Source: Tubulanus polymorphus (Eukaryota > Nemertea > Palaeonemertea > Tubulaniformes > Tubulanidae). Taken from it: DNA of 64,000 nt. The DNA is taken from NCBI RefSeq assembly GCF_964204645.1, contig NC_134033.1:8526231-8590230 (forward strand). Reading direction: 5' to 3'. Both the position numbers and the translations under genes were made by a program. The notes under the pieces are model-generated. The model did no database searches and was not told where the DNA came from. It saw only the letters and a program-made list of their open reading frames with translations. Below are positions 12,301 to 27,300 of this stretch, piece after piece. How positions within the stretch are numbered: the stretch's first letter is position 1; each line of letters opens with the position of its first letter.

Positions 12301-15300
12301 TCATTTTAATACCCGATGATTGTTTTCATTGACATTGACATGGTTCCCACAGAACAGGGAAATTGGGAAAAACTTGGGAATTTTGAAATAATAATTCCCG
12401 GTTTGGAAATATTTGGGAATTTGAAAAATTTTCCTCAAATCAGGGAAATATTTGGGAAATTCATTACATTTCACATGTTGCATTTGTCAAGGGCAACTTT
12501 CTTCAGCAATTTCCCTTGAAAAACACCTTTATCAAACAGTCACCACTAAAATGTTGACTGTAGCATGACGATATGTGTTCATTTCCATTTGGGAGAATTG
12601 AAAAATCACCCATAAAATACTTGGGAAAAACTTGGGAATTCATATAACTGTGGGAACCATGCTTTGAAGTGTAAGCAAGCATTCACTTACACATAAGGCC
12701 TCCGAGTGCGCGTGAGCGCTAATCGACCGTTTATCTTGTTCACATGTAGACCACAACTGACATCATCAGCAACGTTAAACTCGGACGGACCGTGACCATG
12801 CCATTTTCAATCGGTCTTAGTAACAATCTCTCCAACCCGTGTCGCGACAAATGTCTTATACATGTGACCCTCATTTTGAATCCACGAATACGCAATCATT
12901 GAATCTGTGAAACTGTAAACATTTGCAATGTTGAGAAGCGATTCAATTTTGATAGTTTCACAGATCCTACTACCGAGTACTATCGCTTGTAATTCTTGAC
13001 GAAGTAGACTGACAGTATGCAGTGGCGGTACTTTCGACTTTGCCATGACGAATCTAAAATGAACTCTGTTTGACAATTCCCAACGTAAATACGCAACTGC
13101 GCCAAATGCACCCTTAGATGCATCACAGAAAATTACCAAGTCAGGTTGTTCTGAGGTTACGCCATCTGGTGTTAAAAAACGGCCAAACTGGTAATCCTTA
13201 AGAGTGCGAACTTCGTCTAGTAACTCAAGCCATTTTTTCTCGATGACGGGAGGGAGTGGATCATCCCATCCCTTATTACGACGCCAGATATCTTGGATCA
13301 GGATTTTTCCGCAAATAGTCACTGGTGCCCCGAATCCGAATATATCGTATATGCCGCATAGTATTGCTGTGACATTTCGTTCTGTTAATGGCAATTTTAC
13401 GCTTTGTGGACTAGACATATTTAGGCCGCGAGCGGGGGACTTGGTATCCGCCTCTGTCCGTCCGACTGTATGAGCTTGTGAACGCGATTCAAGAAGAACC
13501 GTTGATCGCAGGACTATGATATTACACAGTATGATTACCCCTAGGGAGAGGATGTGCCCTATTGATTTTGGGGTCCAAGGACCAAAGGTCAAGGTCACTA
13601 CGCGTCATTCATGTGAAACCTTGTGAACGTGATTCAAGAAGAACTGTCGATAGCAGGACTATGATATTATGTATTATGATTACCCCTAGGGAGAGGATGT
13701 GCCCTATTGATTTTGGGGTCCAAGGCCCAAAGGTCAAGGTCACTACAGGTCATTCATGTGAAAGCTTGTGAATGTCATTCAAGAAGAACCGTTGATAGCA
13801 GGACCATGATATTACGTAGTATGATTACCCCTAGGGAGAGGATGTGCCCTATTGATTTTGGGGTTCAAGGACCAAAGGTCAAGGTCACTACAGGTCATAC
13901 ATGTGAAACCTTGTGAACGTCATTCAAGAAGAACCGTTGATAGCAGGACCATGATATTACGTAGTATGATTACCACTAGGGAGAGGATGTGCCCTATTGA
14001 TTCTGGGCTCCAAGGATCAAAGGTGAAGGTCACTTCAGGTCATTCATTTTGACCCTCATTTTGAATCCACGAATACGCAATCATTGAATCTGTGAAACTG
14101 TAAACATTCGCAATGTTGAGAAGCGATTCAATTTTGATAGTTTCACAGATCCTACTACCGAGTACTATCGCTTGTAATTCTTGACGAAGTAGACTGACAG
14201 TATGCAGTGGCGGTACTTTCGACTTTGCCATGACGAATCTAAAATGAACTCTGTTTGACAATTCCCAACGTAAATACGCAACTGCGCCAAATGCACCCTT
14301 AGATGCATCACAGAAAATTACCAAGTCAGGTTGTTCTGAGGTTACGCCATCTGGTGTTAAAAAACGGCCAAACTGGTAATCCTTAAGAGTGCGAACTTCG
14401 TCTAGTAACTCAAGCCATTTTTTCTCGATGACGGGAGGGAGTGGATCATCCCATCCCTTATTACGACGCCAGATATCTTGGATCAGGATTTTTCCGCAAA
14501 TAGTCACTGGTGCCCCGAATCCGAATATATCGTATATGCCGCATAGTATTGCTGTGACATTTCGTTCTGTTAATGGCAATTTTACGCTTTGTGGACTAGA
14601 CATATTTAGGCCGCGAGCGGGGGACTTGGTATCCGCCTCTGTCCGTCCGACTGTATGAGCTTGTGAACGCGATTCAAGAAGAACCGTTGATCGCAGGACT
14701 ATGATATTACACAGTATGATTACCCCTAGGGAGAGGATGTGCCCTATTGATTTTGGGGTCCAAGGACCAAAGGTCAAGGTCACTACGCGTCATTCATGTG
14801 AAACCTTGTGAACGTGATTCAAGAAGAACTGTCGATAGCAGGACTATGATATTATGTATTATGATTACCCCTAGGGAGAGGATGTGCCCTATTGATTTTG
14901 GGGTCCAAGGCCCAAAGGTCAAGGTCACTACAGGTCATTCATGTGAAAGCTTGTGAATGTCATTCAAGAAGAACCGTTGATAGCAGGACCATGATATTAC
15001 GTAGTATGATTACCCCTAGGGAGAGGATGTGCCCTATTGATTTTGGGGTTCAAGGACCAAAGGTCAAGGTCACTACAGGTCATACATGTGAAACCTTGTG
15101 AACGTCATTCAAGAAGAACCGTTGATAGCAGGACCATGATATTACGTAGTATGATTACCACTAGGGAGAGGATGTGCCCTATTGATTCTGGGCTCCAAGG
15201 ATCAAAGGTGAAGGTCACTTCAGGTCATTCACGTGAAACCTTGTGTCGTGAATGTGATTCAGAAAGAACTGTCGATAGCAATACGATGATATTACATCCC

Positions 15301-18300
15301 ATGATTACCCCTAGGGAGAGGATGGGCCCTATTGATTCAAGAAGAACCATTGATAACGGAACAATGCTATTTCATAGTATGATTACCCCTGGGAAGAAGA
15401 TGTGCATTAGTGATTTTGGAGTTCTAGGGTCAAGGGTCAAGGTTGGTAGATGTCGTTTGCCTAAAACCCTGTAAACTCAATTCTTAAATAACCATTCATA
15501 GCAGGAAAAGGATATTTCATAGTATGGTTATCCCTGGATACACTCATCATTTTTCTATACCAAAGATCAGTGTCTTCAGGGGTCATTCATTCTATACTGG
15601 CTATCGCGGGGGACATAGATACGTAGTATCGAATTGCCTTGTTGAAATCTTGTCATCTGCTTTATTCCACAAGACGCCCAATACTTTCATTGCTTTACTC
15701 TCCGGGCTCACTTGATGGTTGTTCTCCCAGCATTTAATTGCGAAATGTCCTGCTTCTAAGACTGCATTAATTTCTGATGTACGCTTCTCTAATTCCGGAA
15801 TGCTTCGAACACTATCTGCGATATCGTCCATGTATTTACAAAGTTTGACGGTTTCCGTAGCATCAGGTTATTCGTTTGTGAATTCGTCAGCCGTCATATT
15901 CACGCCATCTTATCAACACTGCTAACAAACTATTAAAATGATCTCCGAACTTACTGAGATAATCGTTAATCACGTGGCCTTTATAGTTTTCTGCCTGATT
16001 GAATACTATTCGACACGGATGAGTCGGGTTTTCTGGTCTGATTACTGCATGATGACTCATATAGTGGATAGGATCATCATAATTCGGAATCTTTCAGTAA
16101 TCGACGTTCAATTACCTCTAACTTCGCTAATGCTTGGTAATAATTATTTGGCAATTCCGGCAGATCACGTTTCCATGGTAATGGAATTTGCCAACGATCA
16201 CCCTTTTTTGTAGCGGATTCGCGAACAATAGCTTTCTCCCTTTTCTCAGTTGAGGTTTTTAATTTTTCTCCTTTTGCACGTTCTTGACAAAACCAATTTA
16301 CGCAAACGCCCATTTCTTCCGTTTTCCAAAATCGCGATATGTCTTCCAGATCGTGTATCTGATTTAGGAACATGTTGACTTTTTTCGGAATTTTACTATC
16401 TTCTGAGCTTGCGCAGCCGAATACAACTGGACCTAAGATTGTTTCTCGCATTCCAAAATCGCCTTTCTGAATGATCGATCCCGCATTGAATTCAACATTG
16501 TCTATACTACACCTGTTTCCGGACAGGCATAATCACTGGAGATACTAAATGTCTCGCAAATTTCATCAAATCCCGGAGTAATCGAATAATTGCAAATTTT
16601 CGGATAGCAGATAGCTGCGATTTTTCTTTTGATGGTACCAGATATGCTTGAAATTTCGATCTCACATATTTTCGATGTAGACTGTTGAACTGACTCCTAC
16701 TGTCACTATTTCTAATTCTATGTTCTCCCCGTCTAAATTCAAATCATCTGTAAAGTCTTGACGCACTAACGTGAGCTGAGAGCCGCTGTCAAACAATTGG
16801 CCCGTTGACCATATATAATAACCGGCATAATCGATAGCAGACAATCGTTTTGACTTTTAGAGTTACAGTTTCCATTTGTTCCACTGATAGCGTTACGGTA
16901 AGCGACAAAATAAGCTCCATGCAGCATAGGGTGGTGTGAGTATTTGCATAGCTCTCCCCCTGTGGTGCCGTTGCACTTGATCTTTCTGATTTTACAAGGC
17001 GGACGATGTTTTCGAAGGCAGAAGTAACAAGCATAGTTTTTCCTAACTTCGGCCAGACGTTTGTTAACTGACGTTGAAGCCTGAGAACACCTCGGTTTTG
17101 TGCCCGTAGATTTGCAAAACCAACAAAATGGTTGTGGTTTGGTCGGAACGGGTGATTGTGCAACTAATACCTCACCAACAGCATTAGTTTCAGATGCGCT
17201 CTCCCGTACATAAACCGAACCGGACCTTTTGGCGCTATTTGAACGGATATCCGCACCCGCAAGTTTTCTGATCTGTATTTGCTCCCACATCCAATCACTT
17301 AAACTATTTATGTTTGGAGCAACATTGTTTTTAATTTGGTGTTCGGCCCATTTGAGTTTATCTGACATGCAGAGTTTACGTTCTAGAACGCCTAGCGTAG
17401 TCAAATTGTCCAAATCTCCACGTCGGTTCTTCTCAGGCATGATATTGTCTGCTTTTATGATTTTGTGGTACAAGTCTATGAATTTCGAGTAGTCATTTTC
17501 ATTAAGGGTTTAATTTTATCCAAGTTCCCGATAATCTGATCACTCGTTTCCCGCGTGTTTCCGTACACTGCATCAAGTTTCTCCCATGCACTACTATACG
17601 ATGTAAGACCTTCAATCCATTTTTTCGACCCAGAGTTTTCAAGCGCTTTGACAAGAAAATATAACGTATCGCTTTCATTTTCTTCTCCTAACCTGGGTTC
17701 AACTATTTCTCCCCATTCCCGTTTAAAGGTCAAATAGTCATCAACATTTCCGGAAAATTTGGGCATGGGCATTTTTTCCATCATCATTGGTTTATGCTTA
17801 ACATATGATACACCGTGCGTGTAACCAACCAACCTTTTTACAGTAATCGCTTACGCAAATTTTAATTTGATCGAAATTTTGTTGGACTTCTTCCATCCAC
17901 TTCTCCTCCGTAGTAAAAGTAGTATCATCCATTTGTACAGTATAATCATCGTGGGCAGTTTCCACACGTGCAATTTTAGTGGTTAAAGTCTCTAATTTCG
18001 CCACAATTTCAGATCCAGGCCGATTCGCAGTCATAGCAGTTTTGATCGAATTTTCGATTCAGGTATAGTTCTCTTTGCTGCCCGCCTTTTTAACTTCCAC
18101 TGCTCTGCCTCAGCCATACCGAAGAAACTTGATGTGAATTAAATGGACTGGTGAGAATGGAATTCAATTTGTTCGGATGCGCCTGGTGCCGAGCGGATAG
18201 CTGTGGACAGGACTAGCGAAATAAACTACGACCAGCGAGATGAACTTAACGTATATACATAGTTGATTTTCAGTACAGCACATTTGACGTCTGATAAACA

Positions 18301-21300
18301 GCGGCGATTCAAATCGACAAATACATAAAATTATAAACACACTAGATAAATGTTTTGACCTGATTTTACATAATATTTCAGTACTTCTAACAGATGATTT
18401 TTACACTTATCAGGTTAACATAATTATCTCAGCACAATTGACTATTTATCCTTTAAAATGAAATGTTTCTAACCAAGTTTTCCCTCTCAAATTTATATAT
18501 ATCTTCTCAGACTCACTCCATTAATAAGTTTCACGTGGTCGACGCTTTGTCCCTACGCGATATCCCTCATCTTACTCAAGATATCAGTTAAGTAAATATA
18601 AAATGAAAACTTGTATTTCTTTAACCTTTGGAGACTCAAAATGCTAATTTCTAGTCGAAATTTCACCAAATAAAATAATTCAAAGATTCAACGATACATA
18701 CACTACTATATAGTGGTACTGTAATAACGCTGCATGTTTGACATTTCATCAGCAGAAGATGAGCGCAGTGTTTTCTGTTCGATAGAATTTGTAATAAATT
18801 ATAATTTCTTGTGACCTGAAAATACTTAGCAGCAAACTATAATAGGTAATAGGTCGAGGTCTGAATATTTTAGTGGTAAAATCCAGGATTTAAAACGATC
18901 TACTTACATATGCCGATTTTTTATTTCGGTACTGGTATGTTAGGTAGATTCTGCGGCCATACATTGGAATAGGTTGTAAAGACAATATTTAGCCACTCTC
19001 TGATTTGTGATATCATATGCATTTTATTCAAATATTTTTCATTTTGTGAAAAACATTTTTTTCCAAATATGAAATAGTTTCCCTGCCTACCTGTACCCTA
19101 CAGAATTTTGGATGAGGACCGTGAAGAAATGTATATTTTTGGCCTTGATTTGACTACAAGATAATTCTTTCAGATAAAATAAAATAATAGAACTTTGAAT
19201 TCACAAATTAAAAAGATTTTTCATAAGAATGCCCTTGCCAAACAGGCTCCAGTTTTCAAGGTAAACCAGACTTTGCCCATGAGCAATTTATTTTGAAATA
19301 TCCCATAAAAGGGCAGGCTAAAGTTGTGCAAACATCTTTTGGCAGGCACGTCCATGTTGCAAAAAATCCTTTGAAGGGCATGTTCATGTTGCCAAAAATC
19401 CTTTGAAGGGCATGTTCATGTAGCCAAAAATCATTTGATGAGCCTTTTCATGTTGCCAAAAATTCATGTTTTGAAGCGTTGGGGCCTTCTATTCTAGCTT
19501 CCTAGCCTTGTTTACAATGCATTGTGCTTTTTTGATGAAGTGCTACCCCCCCTACATTTGGGTCTGGATTCACCCCTGACTACCTTACTGGAACATGAAT
19601 AAAGGATATACTCAGTTGCTAAATGTGTAGGAGAAAATAGCACTGTGTAATTTGACATTTATACATCTTTTTGTGTCCTATTTTACGTATATCTAAGGCC
19701 GTTTTTTTAATAATAAGTTGGACTACAGATTTGATGGGCTTGATATGATTGATATGAAAAAAATAAAAATAGAAAAATATCATTTTCTTAAAACATTTAT
19801 TGCTAAATTAGTGATCGGGGGGCGGGATTTGAAAAAGAATAAAACTTCCCCTATTTTGGAGGGTGTTATGGGATGATGATACCTGAATATGGTCTATTTA
19901 CTGCCTACACTCATAACTGACACCACCATTTTTGCAAGTCACACCATTTACTGAATGAACCCGACAAGTATATACATTAGAACACCCATCATTTACAGCA
20001 GTTTCATTGTGTTTGATGTCAAAAGTTGAAGTGGCAATGGAAAAAAATTATGAATGTTTGTTTTTATTTCCATATGTATGCTTAGAAATAAGGGGGTGGT
20101 GGGAAAAAAAATTTTTTTCTACCTTGAATCGGAAAAATTTTGCGGCGGATCCGTAATCCAACTAATAATTGAAAAAATGGCCTAATGACCAACCACGTAC
20201 ATATATGACTATATTACATTTCGGCAAGGTATTTTATGAAAATGCATATAGATTAAGATTTATGCTTGGACTGCAACTATTGATATGGTAGTGACCTGTT
20301 TACAAATTTCATACTATTCAAATTTTAATGCTCAGAAATTTGATGAGACAACTAAGAAATCAAATCCCGATGAAGTGATTAAACTGATGGACGTTTATAA
20401 GGAATTCAATACCGTGCTCACTGAAAAATATAAAATCAATGGATTTCGCTCGAGGGTGAGTACTATTTGATTCAATAATTAACCCTTGGTTTTACTTAAA
20501 TTTCATCATTGAAGTCAGAGTTGCCGCTTTTCCGGATTTTTCTGGAATTCCAAATTTTTTTAAGTGCCATCCCGCACATCAATCGTCAGCATCTAAAAAT
20601 AGACCACCTTCATAGATACTGTGCTACTGACCCAGTTTTTATTATATGAAGATACTACTGTAGTCTAACTACATGTATTTAGTTAATTGATTTTATGTGT
20701 TAACAGTGTTATTGTGATATTAAGCGGCCAAAATTAAAAACATGGTGACTTTTCATGAATTTGATGGTGATTGTCAGCTATTTTATCGAACTATATTAGT
20801 ATTTGAAGCATGCAACATATGATTTGATGGTGTTTGAGTTTCAATGTCATTGGTTTTGGATATGGTCACCAGGGGACGTTGAATAGCTGAATACCTTAGT
20901 ATTTTGTTACCACAATGAATTGGGTGTTACATAGCCGAATAACTTGTCTTAGTATTTACATATTGTAATGATATCCAGGCATATTTTGTAACCGCAAAGA
21001 ATTGCAAAATTGTAGCTGGTGAAATGTTCTATGATTGTGGGGAGTTTCAGTCATTGGTTTTTAAAAATGGTCACCAGGGGGCGTTGAATAGCTGAATAAC
21101 TCATACGGTCTCATCCACCATCAAAAAAAAATTAAAGCTCTGAAAATACATTTGTGCATAATGAATAGCTTCCATAGGTGGGCCTTACATCAAAATGAAT
21201 ATCTAAATATGCATACATGTTTTTCTATCTTCATTCAATAACTGGTGTGAAAGGTCAGGTTTGGTTTATTTAAGAATATGAGTATCTTAAGAATATCTCC

Positions 21301-24300
21301 ATTGAATAAGAAATTTACTCAAAAAAATTGTTTCTCACAAGAATTGTGATAACTGAAATGTATTGACTCTGCTATCATATTTTTTATTTCGTTCCTTGAT
21401 TCTTTTATTTTTCATGTGATGCAGAAAGTGGTGAAAGAATACTCATTTGATAAGGCAGATATACCTGCTGAAAGTGACTACCTCGAAGCGCGTTATTCGG
21501 TAAGTAAAATTCACTCCATATTACTAAAAAAGTCAATCCACTCCAGTAGACTCTGTCTGGATTATAGACAGTTGCCAACATGGACACGTTCACTGAATTT
21601 CTCCTGACTTCCGGAATTTTTTAAATTTGTAAATTTGCTAATTTGGGAGTCCCGATTTTCCTGATATTGAGGGAATTCATTTCCAGCGCTGTTTTCAAAG
21701 TAAACTCGCCGTTATCAAAATAAACTTGTCAATAAACTTTGTTGATTGCACATTCATTCCTCCCTGTGCTTCAGTCGTCAGCTTCCATACCAGATAGACC
21801 AGAAGATAGACTACCTTCCTAGTTACTGAGCTGCTGGCCCAGTTTTCCTTACACTGCTAACATACTACTGTAGACTAATACATGTATGACTGTAGTTAAT
21901 TGATTTTATGTGTGACATTATTACATGTCTTATTGTGAAATGTAGTGGCCAGCATTAAAAACAGGGTGACTTTTCACAAATTTCAGTGTGATTGCTGGCT
22001 ATTTACATAGCCTCAGATGCTCAGATAGGGCTTCAAACTAGATCATTTTCACCAAATCCCCTGTCATGGCAAATTGTCATCCAAAAAGTAATGGAGAAGT
22101 AATACAGGTTAGCCACCTACCTCGAAATCTGGGATGTCAGAGAATTTTCTTTTGTTCAAAAAGTCAGAATCAATGTTGGAATTTTGCATAAGTATAAGAA
22201 TCAGAGAATAACCAGGGAATTTCATGAAAAAGCTGAAAATCAGGGGAATTTGTTGAGTTAGGTTGCCCTATGTAATGAAATAGTTGCCATCTAACATTTT
22301 ATGGTTATTTAGCTCTGTTAATAGATCAGTCAGTGCCTATCATCCATTATGTATTTTTGATTACATCCATTTGATATATGTACAGTACCACGGTTGTTAT
22401 CAGATAAGTCACATCACTAAGTCATGCTATTTTTGAGTCCCAATTTGTATTTAAATCGACTAAGTGTAACTCTACACTAATGATGGTCATATGACGATTA
22501 TGCCAGTTTGACAGTATAAACGTACATAGTATTTTACACGGTACATATACGATAAACATGCTAATACAATAAACCTACAACGTTGATATACATCATCCGT
22601 TGCTGATTTTAATGATTCGTTAATTCAGTTATCCTTAACCCATTAGCACTCAGGAATTGCACTATGCAGTGTCAATTACTCCTCAGGTAAAATCTAAGTT
22701 CATTTCCATGCATTACAAGTTAGTGTTATTTTGTTGTAAATAGTAAAGGTTTTCATATGATATAAGATTTGATGAGGTGGGCCACCAAAATCGTGTCTTT
22801 TTCGTCCCCCGAAATTCATCCAAACTCAAAATACTAGAGAAATTGAAATAGGATAATGTTGATATCTGTTTGGTATTTCGAGGACTTAGGTGTGTAGTTT
22901 ATCATAAGCCATTGGGTTCGAATCCCACTATAACCGTTTTTGTGCAGCATACGAAAAAGTGCAGGGGTGGATTCGAACTATTTTCGAGATTAAACTATCT
23001 TTCATTCAGGTGTTATGTAGTTTGCTACCGGTTTATTGACAAGATTTTACATTCTCACATTAACATTAGATAATTAATTTTCATGTTGACTGGCTGAGTT
23101 AATTGAAATTTAACATGCAACCTGTGAAATGAAATTTACATGTTTTTGACAGGCTGAATTTCCAACCCTTCCATCAGAATTACGTGGAGAAACCTTCAGT
23201 CATGTATTCGGCACTAACACTTCTTGGTATGTATAGATCATAGCCTATTATTAACTTACTATTTTTAGTATTTTTAGGCCAGCCGAAGGCTGAGCCTATT
23301 ACTATACAAATGGAGCGAATTTAAATGACATGGTTTTGTCTGTGCAACTGAGCATATATTCATACAAATCATTCATTAAAGCATTATCCACTCTCCAAAC
23401 TCTATGTAGCTGAATTTTGAAAGGGGGCCTCGTTAAAATTTATATGAGCTTTTTCGCAAATATCTGATTGAAAAAATATTAGTTTTGAAAAGCCAATCAG
23501 AAAGCAAAGACTCCTCTATGATTGGCTTAGCTGCAGAAATCAGCTGGTGTTCACATGAACCCGCGGTAACGTCAACCGTTTTACTTCTGGGTTTTATTCT
23601 AAGGTCTAAAATTGTATTTCAAGATCGATTTCTGTGAAAGCTTTAGTTGATTTGGTTTTTGGGAGGAATATTTTTATTAGCACTACAGAAAATATCATTG
23701 TCCATTTTGCAAAGTCCGGGAAAAATTGCTTTTTCTCAAATCGGATAGATGACCTTGATATGCTAATTAGCCATGTTCTCAAACTTAAAATTCAATCAAA
23801 TTTTATTCTGCAAGAAATATCAAATCCAATTCAATTTTACTTTATTGAACAAATAAAAACATCAAATCCAATTCAATTTTGTTTTATTGAGCAAATTTCA
23901 GAAAATTCTATTCTATTCCGCATTAAAATCAATAAGACCAAGGGAAAACATATATGTGAGAGGTATTTGTTCCTGCCAGATCCAGTCACTGTCTGTGCTA
24001 CTGAAGTCTACGATTGTATATTGCCATTTTATGAAAAGCTGACAGGCTGGCCATAGTGCCCGTTGGGGCTCTTGTTGGCAATCAGTGTCATGATGACTTC
24101 TTTTATAGTTTGGAATTGTTGTTATTGGACCAAAAGATGAAAGGACCAGGCTGGTTGGATATCAAATGTCCTCGTGAGTAGTAACAAGATAAACGGCCTT
24201 TCAGCCCATACACCTGACATCGTGATTCCCTTTTTGGTACTCCTACAAATTGTTGAAATACAACATGTATCAAATTTTTTTCAAGAATTACCGAATACCA

Positions 24301-27300
24301 ATGTGAGTTGGTGTCAGATCGAAGCGTATGTGAATGGCGCGAGTGATGTCGTTGTCATCAAGGAGTCATTAGCGCCACCTCCATTGGTCGTCATGACGAT
24401 ATGTTTGAAAACGTTGGCGAATGCGAAAACTCACGAGAACGAGATCATTTCCGCGGCCTGTTTACTACATCAACAGTTTCACATTGATAAGCCTCCACCG
24501 AAAAATCAACCGTTCCACGATCATTTCGCTGCTGTCACTCATCCTCAAGACTGCATTTTCCCATTCGACTTTAGAGAAAATGTTGCGAAACAGGTGAAAA
24601 TTGCTTTTGACTCTGGGAGGGATGCACTCCAAAATAGGGCATGCTGGGTTTGAATTTCAGAATTTGAAATTTAGAAATTTAGGCACAATTTAGAACCCTT
24701 AGAAATTTAAACACTTTAGGTATCAGTTTGATAATTTTCATTTTTGCGGGACCTGCATTTGCTGCTCTTGCTTTACATAACTCTGGTTGTATAACTTACA
24801 TTGCTAGGCTGGAAAAATGAAAGTAGAGATTATGGGAAGTGAGCGAGGTTTACTCGGATTCCTTCTTGCTAAAATTCACAAAGTCGATCCTGACGTTATT
24901 GTGGTGAGTATTTGAGTGATTGAATTTACTTGATTTTAGATGTTCTTCCACGCGTGTGGTAGATGAGAATTATTTGCTGTAATTTGATGATTAAGAGTTT
25001 TCTTGTCTGGAACCATCGCTCAGATATAGGCTATCTGAAGCTGATATAAGGTTTAATTTCTGGTGTTTTTTAGCCCACTTGGGACTTTAGTCTACCCTAG
25101 ATACATATTCTTCCCGAAAACTGGCCCGATCAGATTCAAGATGGCCAAATGGCAGCCGTTGTTTGTCAAAATCAGCACTATACATTTGTATAGTTTTCAT
25201 GCGAGATTTTGATAAAGCTTTGATCAATTATCTTGATCAGAAACCAGATGGCTGTAGTGTGATCATTTTTGTGCCCAAATAGGTAATTTTTGCCCACAAT
25301 TTCCGAGACCTGTTGCCTCCGAATGGTTTGTCTGAAATTCTTGGTGGTTATACTGTGAGAAGTGCTGTTAAACATATCTGACAGATTCTTTCATCAGTTA
25401 AGCGTGACACATTCGTCAGCCATCTCTGCAGCCATCATTGAAGAAAAGAAAATGTCGACTGGTTTTGACTTGATATTTAATAGTTTCACTGTAATAGTAG
25501 TCATCTCCTCAAGTGGAATTGGGGCTATCCAGGAAGAAAGACACTCTAAATATTTGGATGGATATATGAAAGCTGTGGGTACTGGAGTGTGTAATGGGTA
25601 GTGTAGTGTGATCTGTGTGCATTTGTGGCCAGCTCACAGATCACATTGTTCAATGGGGTTTGGTCCAGGACTCGCGAGATTTTCAACAACACGGAAGTAA
25701 CGTGTAATAAATGATGACTTGAATTGCATGACTACCTACCACCCCTCATTATTGTTGGAAAACTAAACGTTCGGCACTGACTAAAAATTAGTAATAACAT
25801 TTTAGAAATGGCCAGAATTTTAACTTAGGTTCTATCTCATTTTTATTTTACAATTGCGATTGGTATAATTTTTTTTTAAACGGCCGTTAAGGCTTCATGT
25901 TTCGTCTGCAATTCACTGCAAATAGTTACGCAACTACGCACATTTCAGTGTTTTGGCTGCTGTAAACTCAATCGGCACCGTTCGTGACTAGCTTCACTGC
26001 GGAATTATCATTAATTAACATCGCCATATCACATCATCAACTTATATTGTGCCTTAAAACCCTAACAGCCGAAATAATTGAAATGCACACACAATTTCTA
26101 TCATTGAAAATTGAGAGAGTGGCCATGTTTGTGTTTGCTGCTTCGCGTAAATCCCGCGCGGTGGCGCAACCGCGCGGAGTGGGGCTGATACGTCCAGGTT
26201 TTTGTTCTCGTCACCGGGGGGAATTGAATTTTGAATTATATACAATTTGCCTATTCATATTGGTACCTATTGATATTTTGTAACCACAATCAATTGCAAA
26301 GTTGTAGTATGATTGTCTTTGACTCTCAAGGTTATTGGTTTTTGTATATGGTCACCAAGGGGCATTGAATAGCTAATAACTTAGTATTTTCATATTTTAT
26401 TGGTACGTATGTAAATTTTGCTACCACAATCAATTGCAAAATTACCTGATCAGTGGTTTCATGATGGAAGGAGGATGAGCCGTATTGTTTTGTCATCCAA
26501 AATGGATTAAAGGCATAAGGAGGATGAACAGTACAGTTTTTGGTTTACCTTTGTCAGCGATATGATGTTGGCATTGAGCCAATTCATGTAAAATCGCGGT
26601 ATGGTTTTTTATGTGAGCATTTGTTTCATTGGGTCTCGACTTAAACGACGTATAATCAATGCGATTGAAGACATGGCGAAACCTCCGTCATTGACGTGGT
26701 CAGCTGAGTTAAAATTCTACGAAAAAACTGTTTTTGGCGGGAAAATTCTTAGCTCTCGCGTATAAAATTGCAATGACCTGGATTGGGGGACTGTCTCTAC
26801 GAGCGAATGTGATTGGCTGTTTTTGGGATATACGGGGAATTCCGGCACTACTAAAATAATTATGGGAAAGCCATAGAATGGCGTACGTTTCATTGGACTA
26901 GGTGCCGTATACTTGCGAATTTCAAATGCTCATTGCTGGTGAGGATGTAATTATTTCACACATCCGCCATAGGTATTGTTTCATTTTAATACCCGGTGAT
27001 TGTTTTGATTGACATGAGGCCTCCACGTGCGCGCGGAGCTGAGTGCTACATGACACACACACAAGCTCGTACAGTACACTACTAAAGGTGATACTGTAAC
27101 GCGTGCACGTTTGACATGAAAATAGGCTGAATAATCGTAGCAGAAGATGAGCGCTGTGTTTTCTGTTTGATAGAATTTGTAATAAATTGTAACCTTCTGT
27201 AAATTTCTTGTTACATATATGCATACATGCATAGGTCATCGAAAGTAACCAAATTTCTGTGTGTAGGCATTTTGGATCTCAATCTTGCTCTACAATCTTT

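Larger units (their letters stand above)
12795..18118 (-). mobile_element. Degenerate BEL/Pao LTR retrotransposon
   Basis: On the minus strand the remnants run gag (18118 to 16766), aspartic protease (near 16800), reverse transcriptase with YMDD (near 15830) and RNase H (13598 to 12807, duplicated at 14783 to 14040). No integrase is seen beyond RNase H, where coding similarity ends near 12800. The order fits BEL/Pao and not Copia. A 145-bp minisatellite and a 1,185-bp tandem duplication disrupt pol. Frameshifts occur in gag near 18035 and 17480. Confidence 0.85.

Noticed and set aside
13562-15474. Plus-strand ORFs of 66-145 codons in the 145-bp array
   Set aside because: They repeat with the DNA unit (145 bp is not a multiple of three, so the frames end and restart) and are products of the minisatellite.
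13473-15530. CRISPR array
   Set aside because: The repeats are contiguous 145-bp minisatellite units without spacers, in a eukaryotic intron.
11500-19310. Family K copies as the LTRs of the BEL/Pao element
   Set aside because: They flank the element in the same orientation, but a third copy at 26530 has no element, the left side has two partial units, and I found no clear TG...CA ends or primer-binding site. Left as possible only.
22880-22940. Possible tRNA gene (GGGTTCGAATCCCAC)
   Set aside because: It has a B-box-like patch, but I could not build an acceptor stem or a normal anticodon arm around it, and a diverged repeat copy at 33170 has the same patch. Better explained as repeat sequence.
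24174-24653. 159-codon ORF starting [10 protein letters not shown] as an independent gene
   Set aside because: The first 37 codons are intron and the last 20 run past the donor. The middle is POLA1 exon 10.
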